The notes under the pieces: generated by a model
Told to the model about the DNA's origin: nothing
The model's input: only the letters and a program-made list of their open reading frames with translations
Databases searched by the model: none
Position numbers and translations under genes: made by a program
Shown here: piece by piece, positions 1-11,500 of the stretch
Layout: each line of letters begins with the position of its first letter
Position numbering within the stretch: the first letter of the stretch is position 1
Source: Antedon mediterranea
Taxonomy: Eukaryota > Echinodermata > Crinoidea > Comatulida > Antedonidae
Direction of reading: 5' to 3'
Length of the DNA: 64,000 bases
NCBI RefSeq assembly: GCF_964355755.1
Contig: NC_092678.1
Span: 4,932,922 to 4,996,921 of the forward strand

Positions 1-564
1 CAAAAACAACAAGTTTACGTAATTAACAGGTAAATGAATTTGATCACATTTCTTCTAGGAAATCGTCGCAAGCGAAAGTAAACAAAGATTTCAAACGAGT
101 ATGCATGCATGATGCTAATTAGAATTGTTTACAACTCGTCACGGTTGAGAAGGTGTTTTCACACAGATTTAGTTATTTAAGTTTATGATTATGCATACAG
201 AGTAGACAAAGAAGTGCGTTGCATTATGATATATGTTTTGATCGAAAACTTTGACTGGAAGTCAAAGTTATTTTTTGAACAAAAAACGTCTGTATTTCAA
301 TTAAATGGATTTTCTTTGGAGTAATTTTTGGTGAAAGTTAATAACTATTATAATACTTCAAAACGACCCACTTTTTTTCGAAATAATTTGTTAAAAATGT
401 TTTTGGAATTAGTAAATGGAACAATACATCTTTACTGCATGTATTACTTGGTACTTATTAGTACCTGGTGGTTAATTGTCCTCTTGAATGCTCCACAAGG
501 AAGTCTGACAAAGAGGCCCTGGGAAGTGGCTTATTAATTGGACACTATCTCTTATTTATTTCAG

Positions 565-1965
565 GAACCAGTAGTGAGGAGGGCGTTGGTATCTGTCACG
601 CAATCTGTGAATTCTTACTCAGTTTTAATGCGTTCACATTTTTCGCTACGCACTATCAGCAGATTACTAACTTGGACGCCCTCTATCCTAATGTTGAAAA
701 GTAAATTTTTATCGATTATAAAATAAACATGATATATATTGTATGACATCAACATCATTCTCACATGACATCATTCTCACATGACATCATTCTCATCAAC
801 ATCATTCTCACATGACATCATTCTCACACCCCATCATTCTCATCAACATCATTCTCACATGACTTCATTCTCACATGACTTCATTCTCACATGACATCAT
901 TCTCATCAACATCAACATCATTCTCATCAACATCATTCTCACATGACATTATTCTCACATGACATCAATATTCTCACATTTAATAAACATGAATTCATTT
1001 TTGTAACCCAATGTAGTTACCATTTTGAAGTTGAGCATCATGCCGTAGGTAAAGACAAGTTTCAAAAGGTTTTCTACACACATACCCTGTCACGAGGGAG
1101 GACACAAGAGAAAAACTACGGTAAATTATGTTTGAATAATATTTATGTACGTTACAATTACATAACATACTCTTGAACACTTAAAATTATTAAAATTAAA
1201 TATTATATCGTAAATTATTATATTACATACTTTTAAACAGTTACCCTAAAAAGAACATGAAATAAAAGACTTTAAATTATGTTTTAGGAATCAAACTGGC
1301 GGAAGTTTCCACTCTTCCCCCGTCTATCATAGCAGAGGCAAAGAAGATCTCAGAAACTTTGAAGGCACAAAAAAAGGTAACTATAATATCGGCAAGAGTT
1401 CCAAGCCGACTCACTCCATAGTTCTGGTGGAAGAACCAGTTTTCTCTAATAAGGACTACAAAGCGTAGCCCCGTTGTACACATGTTTGCGAGACGGGTAG
1501 CGGGATACCTCATTGTGCTAGTTCACGTTCAGCCACTGTCATGAACAGAGTGCTGTAGTTGGCTGCACTGATATGGCTGTTAGAGAAGAAACATGTAGTT
1601 AAAAAGTGTAACATTTAAAGTCTAAAATTACGTAAAGCAGCTTCACAAGTTTATTCACAAGGGCGCCATATACATCATAAACGCAAACCAACACAACTTG
1701 CTGCCTTACATCATCATTTGTTTTTGTATCTCACAATTTTCTTGATACTTTGTGCAAATAACAAATCACTCAATTTAATTTTATCTAGACAAATGAAGAA
1801 GACACAATGGAATTACGAAAGCAAAGAGCAGATTTCCACCTTGCCAACAGACTGATCCAAGTGGCTCGTAACTCACGTCTGGATGAGGACAGTTTAAAGG
1901 AATATCTGGCAACATTAAAAAAACAGTATCTATCAGATTTAGGCGCTTCAGAGTCGGAGGAGTAA
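565..1965 (+). CDS. MSH4: MSH4-like meiotic MutS homologue, C-terminal four exons (partial)
   Basis: Exons are 565-700, 1017-1120, 1288-1376 and 1789-1965 (stop TAA 1963-1965); all splice sites are GT-AG and the phases join without a break. The first exon reads [19 protein letters not shown] then [20 protein letters not shown], the MutS ATPase segment just after Walker B, including the conserved FATH motif. Later exons give [26 protein letters not shown] and a helical tail ([18 protein letters not shown]), which match the MSH4 C-terminus as remembered; mismatch-repair MSH2/MSH6 differ here. MSH4 pairs with MSH5 (MutS-gamma) and stabilises crossover intermediates in meiosis. Walker A and Walker B must lie on exons left of the window. 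The gene is convergent with srGAP; its end and the srGAP stop are 3.3 kb apart. Confidence 0.9.
740..985. repeat. Minisatellite in MSH4 intron
   Basis: Irregular tandem array of units like CATCATTCTCACATGA with interspersed CATCAA pieces. It fills almost the whole short intron between the first two visible MSH4 exons. No coding potential is implied. Confidence 0.9.
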
Positions 1966-3006
1966 AGGACATCAATTGCTGCTAAATTCGATGAAGAATT
2001 TACGTTATAGTGTATCTGTTGAGTTAGTTAAAGTGTTTTGAGAGCATTGCATGTGACTGCACTACCTTGCATTAGTTATATTATTCACTGTATAGTATTG
2101 GATTGAAAAAAGCACCTTTGAGCATACAAATTTAACAATTTACCATTTCAAATATTAAAAAAGTATTACACACATACGGTTGTAGTTTGACAAATATCAT
2201 TGACATATCAAAAAGAAGTCAAAAACAATTACTTTACAGAAGGAGTTAAGCCTTTTTATTGTGGTATATTATGACATTACCCGTCACCAAGAGATGCAAC
2301 CAATCAGGTTTGCGATCAAGCTACCACTAATTATGATAAAATAATATTAATTATCTAATTATCAGTCTGTCTGTTTGTCCGGTCTTCTACTAATTTAAAC
2401 ATTTTGTAAAGAACGCGTTTAACTTACATTAAATGGATATTGTACATGTATAAGCTAAGCACTTTCTTACATATTCAAACATGGTATAGGAACTTAACTC
2501 CAAGCTGAGTTTATACCAGTCCATATAGCAAATCTATAATATATAGACACTACATGTCTCATACAAGTATCAATTCTAAACTAAATATTAAGTTTATAAA
2601 AAATAAGCTTTGGATTGAGATTAAACTTAAGATGCGAGGTATAGGAAGACAAAAAGCATACAATAATAATATATATAAAATTGTAAGATATTTATAGTCA
2701 TCTTGAGTATTTAAAATTAATGGAAGTTACCTTGGGAGTTTAACATTGATGTGGAGAAACATGTACCTAATTAAATGTAGTACTAATGGTTTAACTTAGT
2801 ATAATATCTTAAGTCGCTTGTTAGCACCTACCAGAAAATAAAAACATGTAATATACAAGTATACAAATTTGAGTTTCTGGTCACAACTATGGGCAGCCTG
2901 CGGTGCCTGAAATAGTATGCCTATAATTTAGTTTTAACCAGAAATCAAAATAGGTATATTTTTGTTTTATTTTATGAATTAAACACTTGATCACAACTAC
3001 TGTTCT

Positions 3007-3214
3007 AAATCTCTGTCTACATTATCAAACTAGTTTGACAAAAAAAAGTGTGATGTGCCCAAATATGGTAGTGATATGGCCAAATATGGTAGTGATATGG
3101 CCAAATATGGTAGTGATATGCCCAAATATGGTAGTGATATGACATCATCATGTCCATATATGGGAACATCACATTTTTTGTCACATAAAGTTTGATAGTG
3201 TAGACAGAGCTTTA
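3007..3214. mobile_element. MITE copy A of the CTCTGTCTACACTATCAAAC family
   Basis: The ends are inverted copies: TCTGTCTACATTATCAAACT on the left and AGTTTGATAGTGTAGACAGA on the right. They are followed inward by TTGACAAAAAAAAGTGTGATG and its counterpart. The centre holds four tandem copies of a ~20 bp unit with CCAAATATGG, then CCATATATGG. There is no coding capacity. Five relatives are in this window (near 8300, 12734, 16586, 41500 and 48842), so this is a dispersed non-autonomous inverted-repeat element. Confidence 0.9.
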
Positions 3215-4012
3215 AGTGAACTCAAAATCCCAGGCGAAGTCATCATGTGATGCTCTTTCAACCAATCGCTGGACAGTAAATGTTTGAGCCATAATATAAA
3301 GTGTACTACCTGTACTATGTATCTGTGTAATTAAATCATTTAAAATAACTACTTAGTAAAAATACTGCAGCAAACAGTTATTTACTGCAGTAATGTATCA
3401 TTAAGTTCTTTAAAATGTTACTATGGATATAACATTGTGAAGCACATTCAATTCTTTGGGATGTCATATTACTGGAAGATTTAAAAAAAAAACACATAAA
3501 GTTATGGTTTTAAAAATTTTAAATAAAATTAAGCGAAAAATATTAAATACTGAGTATTTTACTGTTTGTATTCACTTAGGAGAATGTTTAGTGCGTTTTG
3601 CTTAGCCTAATTGTGATGGGCGATTATAATACAGCCATAATATCTTAAATTACATCTTGGGGGCTACATTTGTAATCCGATTAAATTTATGAAGGTCGAC
3701 AAATATAACAAAAAGTATAATAGAATATTCTATTGCTAATACCGTTCAATACCATTATCTTTATAACAGAATAGAACAAAACATTAATGTAATAATATAA
3801 ACAAATTAATGTAATTATAATATAAGATCACTGTACCATATACACATAAACACATTCAGAAATTTATATATAGAAAAAAGAAAATTTACAAAATAAAAAA
3901 CTAATTATTTTACAGAATAAATGTATTTTATGTAGGAACATTGGTTAATTACCAAAACTAGAAAATTATTAAATAACATTTCCTATTATTATTATTCATT
4001 TTCAAGTTCTGT

Positions 4013-4140
4013 AAACTTATCTGTTAAGTTCTGTAAACTTTTCTGTTATGTTCTGTAACCTTATCAGTTAAGTTAAGTAAACTTATTCTGTTATGTTTTG
4101 TAAACTTATCTGTTAAAATTCTGTAAACTTTAATGTTTAC
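4013..4140. repeat. Tandem repeat, unit about TTCTGTAAACTTATCTGTTA
   Basis: Five to six degenerate units of roughly 20 bp are visible between 4013 and 4140. It lies in the presumed 3' region of srGAP. The short minus-strand open frame across it is an artefact of the repeat. Confidence 0.8.
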
Positions 4141-5283
4141 TAAACAGAACAGAGATCCTGAAATATAATTTAAAAACAAAAATGAATACAAACTATTTAT
4201 GTATCGTAGTTTGCACACTAATGAGGTCAAAGGTCAGAATTTGTTGACCTTTCAACTTTCTAAATATATATTTACAAATTAACATAAATTGAATACTACT
4301 ACTATTGTCCTAAATCTGAATTTCTTGGTGTACATCATGCATCTTGCTGAGAATTTTTTCGGCCAGCAAAAGTCATGGATACCGGCGCCGTAAACTAATG
4401 CATAGGGTTGTTCCATTATTCTGAAAGGTGGTATCTAAATCTGGCTAACTATTTTAATATAAAGTATACAAATAGCATTATTTTTCCTTGTGTAATAAAA
4501 ATCTTTTTTTTCCCAACAAAACACCATCCACAACATTCTAAAATTATTACACACAGCAACATATAAGCAAAATACATTTTTTGGTCTAAAATTAGTTTTT
4601 CATTTTTTTTTTTTGGACTAAAATAATTATTTGCATTTTAGTTCCTTTTATTATGTACATGCAGCATCGCCCTCTATAGTTTGCGAATATTTTGCATTTT
4701 TCTAACTAACAAGTCTGTGACATGGCGTTAGGAATACCATACTCTTTTACTTAATTACATTTAAGTAATGTAAATCAAAATTTAAAATAGAAATTATTTG
4801 CATATTTTTGGATTCTGTTATATTTGTGAAATATAAAAAAAAAATATATTAAATTTGCCCAGTATTGTTGTAATCCTAGTCATATAAAATTAATCCAATA
4901 TCAATAAAAAAAATTAATTCAATTTGAAATTAAGCAAATTGTGATAAATTTTATCAAAAAATTACAAACTCAATTTTATAAAAATAATATAAATCATCTG
5001 CATAACTACAGAACTTGAAAGACTTAATTTGCATTATTTGCCGTCAACAAATAATTCTTTAAAAATATTTTTACAAAAATAAGTTAAAACTTGGTATTTT
5101 GCTTTTACATATTATGTTGGTGCATGCATGGGCATCGCATATTAAATTTAAGCTTTGCAAAACATCCAAAAATCAATTTTTAAAAATATGACATATTAGG
5201 TCGACACATGATGGGTGACTAAGTTTCTTGATAAAGTACTGTCTTAAAGTAAGCATTCCTTCCACCATTTACAATAGTATCAC

Positions 5284-8200
5284 TTATAATGTCATAGACT
5301 TGTTAGGGCCGGCAGATGTAGGCCTGTGGCGACTTAACGATGAAGACTGATTGGGTAGGGGTCTGACAGGCTTCGGCCTCACTGCAGGCTTAGGTGCTGT
5401 TGGCGTTGTAGGTGTAGTCGGGGTTGTGTGAGCTGGGAACATGACGTCGCGTACGATGTCTGGTGTAAGAGATGGTGATGGTGTGTCTGGAATCTGGTCG
5501 AGTTCTTTGAGGTTGTTTGCCATTGTGTTATCAATCTCACGGACCATGTGTTTGTACGAGTTCTCGTTGGATTGAGGTGATTGGTCAGTCTTTGGTTCTT
5601 CTATAACCACATCCAATGTGTTCGATGACTCACTTAAACTTCGACTGCACGACATAAAATAAGAAAACAAATTTGTTATACTTCATACAACTACAAGCGA
5701 AGATAGCAAAGGCAAATGAAACTGCAGTTGTACAAAGATTAAGATCAAACAATGGATGAAATCAGTTTGAACTAAAAACTTTTGCTAATTAACATGCGTC
5801 AATACTAACAATCATATTCAACAAAAGTTTCAATATCTAATCTTCAATATTTTTGTATTTTGCAGAACTGAGCATCTATTTTCTACATTAATATTCGATA
5901 TTGAAACTTCTACATTGTTTGCAACACAAACTGAAATAGATTAATTTTAAGTCTTTTCAATTTTTGCATTTCAATTAAAAATTATTATTTCTTTTAGGAT
6001 GATAGCTTGATTCACCAATTTCCTATTTAACATTCAATGTTAGTTTTTAAAAAATAATTCAAAATACTAAAGAAAAATACAGCAAAATACAAAATAAATA
6101 TAAAGACGTTCCTACACACAAAATAAAGCAAAAATCAGTAAAATAGTTGTTTATAGTCAATAACTTTCAGCCAATACTAAACATTGGAGCAGATTGTTAG
6201 TAACAAAAATATATCTATATACAGATAAAGCTGAAATAGAAAATATTTATGAAAATTAATATTTAAATCTATCATACATAATCAATGCAGTTACTGCAGT
6301 AAATCACAGTAGCTGCAGTAACTGTAATAAGTTACTGCATACAAATGAAATGAAAACACTGCACTCAAAGTTATGACTATCTACAAAAATATAAAACAAC
6401 GTATAAATGCAGATTACTAAACATTGCTGAAAATAAATATTGGCCACTCTGCGCTTGCGATAGGTTGCAAGTTTGTGTGAGGTGTATTTCTTACGTGTTT
6501 TTAAAGCTGATCTAAGCCATCCCATTCACAGAATGCATCTTACTGTATAGCATTGGACAAGGGAAAGAAATGAGATAAAATTAAACTACTTACTACCAGT
6601 GATGGCTGTAAGTATCTTCAGGGAATAATTTCGCCAGTGTAGCATAGCAAAAAGCTATACAAAACAACCTTTTTGCTACACATTTCTACAATTTTGTAGC
6701 AAAAAATACAATACAAAAATATGTTTCTTGACTAAAAAATCAGTTTGATTAGCAATTTTGCTAAACAAAATTTTCAAATGAAATTTTTCCCTGATCTTCT
6801 TTAAGATTACTCAGCACCCTTCATTGTACTTCCAATTTGTTTTAATTTGTTAATACTGTTAAATCTTGTTGATAAAAACTATTACAATTTTATTTTGTGA
6901 GACAAAGAATCTCGATTTTGACTGAAATGTGTCTATAGTACTTTGTTAGCATTGTTCACCACCAGGGTCTTAAAGAGGCGGCATGCTTTACGTGCAAAAC
7001 ATCGGTTTTGAAGTGAGAAATTCATGTTAAGATAGATTTCTTTTTAAACAGCTGCATTTATACAAGAAATTATGAAGATGAAATAATTTAAAAGATATGG
7101 AAAAAAAGGGTTATTGTTGATTAAATTATTCTAAAATAAGGTTTGTTAATTATTGGTTGTCGGCTGGGCAAGTGAAGATTGTCAAATAAATGTTGACTTA
7201 CGGGGCATCTTCGGGTCTTCTGGGCAACCAAGGCGAGGCGTCTTGCTCTTGGTCGCCCACTTGGTCGCCATCTGTTGCCGCCTTGAGCTGGTGAGGGTTA
7301 TTGACAATAGGGCGGCTCAGATCATTCAAATTGTTGTGTATGTCAAAATGTCGTACTAGAAGAATAGGATGAAACAACGTGTTATTGTATATGATGCGCT
7401 ATATGCTAAGCAAACAGCTATAGATGTGCTGCACCATAGTGCATAATGGTTATTTTTCAAATAGAATAGATATTTTTTTGCATGTACAATTTGAACACAA
7501 ACCATCATGTCTTGAAGAAGAGTTACACATTTTTATGCATTTTCACATTCACTGCCATTAGATTTAGGTTGTATGGAAAAATGACAATCCCATCATGCAA
7601 CAACAATAGCAAATTTAATTAGAAAAGGGGCGAGTTGTTTCATCCTTCACGATGCCAACTTTAATAACCAACATTGACTAGAGAAATAATGTGGCAGGGA
7701 ATGTGAAAGGAGTCGACTTTTGTCAATATTAGCAAGTTAGTTGCAGAATAATTATCAATAAAACTTTCTTTGGAAATGGAAAAAAAAAAATTAAGTGATG
7801 TAATTAAATTGCAATGCAAAGCGTTCAGAATTTTTATAGCAGAAAAATTGAGCCAATTAGAAAACAGCACATTTTAATCAGCCAATAAGAGAAGTTTGTA
7901 TATTAAATTATTCACATTATGCAAATGTTCTACAGAAAGTATGCCTATTCAGGGCACAAGGTTATCAAAGTCAAATATGCATGTTCAGGGTTTAAAAGGT
8001 CAGATTGAATGGTGCATACGTGCTGAAGAATGTAAATACCAAGTCGGTGGCAGCGGCGGGGGGAGGCATTTTAAGCTCTATGCTCTCCCATCAATAACTG
8101 TATCTCGTCATCATTTATGCAAATGAGAGGCGATCCCTGTAGTCGTTCATCTATGAATGTGTAATAATTAAATTAACAACTGACTGCATCTATACATTTT

Positions 8201-8529
8201 TAGATCTATTTAAGGGTAGTCAGCTTTGCCTTAGCTTCTATACTATATTTCTATATTAAAAATGGTTAGCAATTTTTTGCGAAGGAGCCATTTAAGCATA
8301 AAGATCTGTCTACACTATCAAAAAAGTTTGCTCAAATACGGTAGTGATATACCCAAATATGGTAGCGATATGACATCATCATGTCCATATATGGGCACAT
8401 CACATTTTTTTGTCGCATAAAGTTTGATAGTGTAGACAGAGCTTTAGACAACTGATTAGAAGCTTACCACTGACGTCATCCCCAAACTCACTGCCTATAT
8501 CCGTGATCGTATCTAGACTAGGCGACGGA
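5284..8529 (-). CDS. SRGAP: srGAP exon block 3: C-terminal tail
   Basis: Exons: 8475-8529 (or 8468-8529), 7202-7287 and 5284-5644 (stop TAA 5284-5286). The first gives SPSLDTITDIGSEFGDD. Its common-looking donor (GTAAGC, exon edge 8468) does not join 7202-7287 in frame with the last exon, whereas the upstream donor GTCAGT (edge 8475) does, giving LKAATDGDQVGDQEQDASPW and then RSLSESSNTLDVVIEEPK. The last exon contains IDNTMANNLKELDQIPDTPS and a PTTPTTPTAPKPAVRPKPVR stretch, like the conserved srGAP tail (MSTALHELRELE and the proline-rich end in human srGAP2). If exon 8468 is used, an unseen exon must lie between. Confidence 0.8.
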
Positions 8530-11500
8530 CTGAAAGAACAAAACACAGCATCATTTAAAATGTGTCACTTTTACCACCTAACCATGACAAAACAGCCTCA
8601 TGATCGTCTCATAATTAATTACAACAAAAACACTACATCGAAAGGGTCACAATATGTCAACACTTGCCTTATATCAGCTTCATTTAGACCAATTTCTTCA
8701 TACATACGTCCTGAGTCGCGTGGAAAGATACTCTCTTGATATCGAATGATTGTTCCGATAAGTTCGTTGATGGGTCCTTGGTAACAAAGGTTTTCCACAT
8801 TGACTGGAGTCGGCATAAGCGTCGGACCAAAACATATTGCTAAGTTATGAGAGTCCATCATGTTTTCATCACTGTACTGAGATAAACTAAAAGAAAATAT
8901 ATGATTGCAGTTTATAGTTTGCATATTGCATGACCCAGGTCAAAAAGAAAAAGGATTTAGTGGCAATTTTTTCAATTACTGAAAAGTAAGACAAAGTTAA
9001 ATAGGTAAAAACAACATTTTAAGATTAACTTTAAGATAAATTTTTGTTTAAACTTACTGTTTAAGGAAGGCAAATAGATACCGCATCACAATCATGATGT
9101 CATCTGGAAGCTGTTCAATTAGGTTCTTTACCATCGCTATCCTATCTGAGGGTGCTGTTGTCCCTATAATATTGAAAAAAATCATGATGAACCAATAACA
9201 TAATTAACAGAAAGCTAGAATAATACGCTCACTGTAGAAACTTAACTGTCCTCAAACTTGGTTGCTACTAAGACGCAATGCAATGCATCAGTCAAACTAT
9301 TGCTTGTGATTGGTCCATCCAACTATACTTAAGTCAGACTGTCATGAATAGACTACCTACCTGAGTCCATACATTCCATAAACTGTTTAAACATAAACGT
9401 TGGAAAAAGAGGTTCTGGAAGTTCTCTGAAGTAACACTTGAGTACACTAGCAACAGAATTAATATCAGCCGTCTCTCCTCGTTCCGGTAACGGATCTTCA
9501 CCTGCAACAATCATGTGTCACATTAATCACAATATACATTAATGTTATTATAATTGTAAAATAAAATACTATAGATATTCTGTTTCAGATACCCAAAATA
9601 TACAACATTCAAATTGTAATGAAATGTGTGTTTTTTTCTTACCTTTTTCAAATGCAGATTTAATATCATTTATTTCTGACTGAGATCCGCCCACCCGGAA
9701 TATACCTTGATGATGAAGACCTAGTTAGGAAAAAATGTTTTCAATTTTTAAAATAAATTATTATTGTATAAATAATAAATAATAATCATCTATTACCAAT
9801 ATTTAAAATCGTATTTTTTAAGTGTCTGTTTCTCCTTTGTTTGTAGGCCTTTGTGTGTTTGCTAAAAGATAATAGTTTCTGTTACTGCTTGTTTGACATT
9901 TGAATTTGAATTAATAAAGTGTATTTGAATAGAATTTATGTAAATTTATTTACAACAATTCAAACAAACACATTTAAAATTCAGCAACATACAGTTTGAT
10001 ATCTATGCTTCATTAGTTAATACGAGCAGGTATTTCAATGTGCTCTACATATACATTAATTACATAGGCATAATTATCATTTTCAAATTTTTATGAACAA
10101 AAAATACAGACTTTAATATTCAAATTATATTCTCTTTATGCTTCCAATTTTTGCAAATTTAAAAACCCGATTGATGTACTAGATTGAAGCGTGGCATTGG
10201 CCAGCTCAGTATTGCCAATTATAACACATTTTGTTCATTACAATCTCAGGTTATGAGCCTCAAAATCATCATAAGCAATAAAGATATTAATGCTAAAAGA
10301 TGACTCATAATAACAGAGAGATATCATGCATTACCAAATATGGACATGACACTTGTAAAACCACCCTTACTGTCAGAAGCGGACACAGTTAAAAGTAACA
10401 GTAACGCCGCAACAAAATAATAAAGAATAAAAACAAATTGTATTTTTAAATTACTAAAATAAAATAAGCTTAAAAGCTAGACAGAGACAAAAGTAAAAAT
10501 CTATTTTTAAATGGTTATCGTTTGCAGTAATAACTAAAGTGGCCTCATGAGATTTCAATCTAGAAACATGATTTAAGAGTTAAAAAATAAATTCTAAAAG
10601 CTCGTAATTTTCTTACCAAAATAACGAATATGTTCAATACAACTCAATACCACCACCGGTATGTCCTGCCCACTTGCCTACAAATAACAAAACAAATATT
10701 TTATCAATCAATAATTAATTTACTAATAATTTATTTATTAATCAATATTTGTCAAAAAAGAGTTAATTTTGTTCCACTATACTTACCGCTATATATTTTT
10801 GGAGGTCACCTTTAAATAAAGGAGCGCCACACCTTGATACCGGGCGTGGCTTGCGTACAGGTTTTGGTGGGATGTAGGGAATTGGTCCATCAGAGTCTGA
10901 AACAACAACCAAAATCATATTTCAAAATATTATAAAGCTATAATATAAACGTTTGGGAGAAATATGGCACTGTAGCTCTATTGCTTGCTATCAGAGTCCT
11001 GGGTTCACATCTAATCAGGGTGTCCTTTCAGTTGATGGTTTGTGGACATTTATCAGCACCTACATAATGTGAATTTGTTTATTGACAATAATAGCGATGA
11101 AATGAGAAAATGATTAGCTTTTGATTTGCAACTGCCGATGACCTAGGAACAGTTAGGTCAAGTTAATCCATTGTGCGCATACAGGCAAAGTTTGGACGTC
11201 CTTTCTCGACACATTGTTTCTAGGTCCTGACAATAATGATACATCAGGTCAAAGGTCATTGCAATTCCCAAGCTTCCCCTGAGTTACTTACTGTGACCAA
11301 GTGCTTTGCTTATCAAGTCGTAACGAGCTTGTAATCGTGTTTCTATGTTTGTGTTCCTCAAAAACTCTTTATATTTCTGCAATAAAATCAAACAATTCAG
11401 AAATATAATTATAAATAAATATAAATAAAATATTAAAGAAATCTACATCAATGTTTTGAAAACACAATATGCATTTTGTGTAGTTTTATTTGAATATTTT

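Larger units (their letters stand above)
1966..5283. other. Intergenic region between MSH4 and srGAP
   Basis: AT-rich convergent intergenic sequence that must hold both 3' UTRs. It contains one MITE copy (3007-3214) and a short tandem repeat (4013-4140). I saw no exon with splice sites or a recognisable protein here. The srGAP 3' end could not be placed, because TTTATT (AATAAA on the minus strand) occurs several times. Confidence 0.6.

Noticed and set aside
1277-1513. Minus-strand 78-codon frame over MSH4 exon 3
   Set aside because: It is the antisense of a real coding exon that has correct splice sites on the plus strand.
8036-8126. Minus-strand frame across the intron island, considered as an extra srGAP exon
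   Set aside because: It stops soon, lacks a matching donor, and its sequence is unlike SH3 or other srGAP parts.
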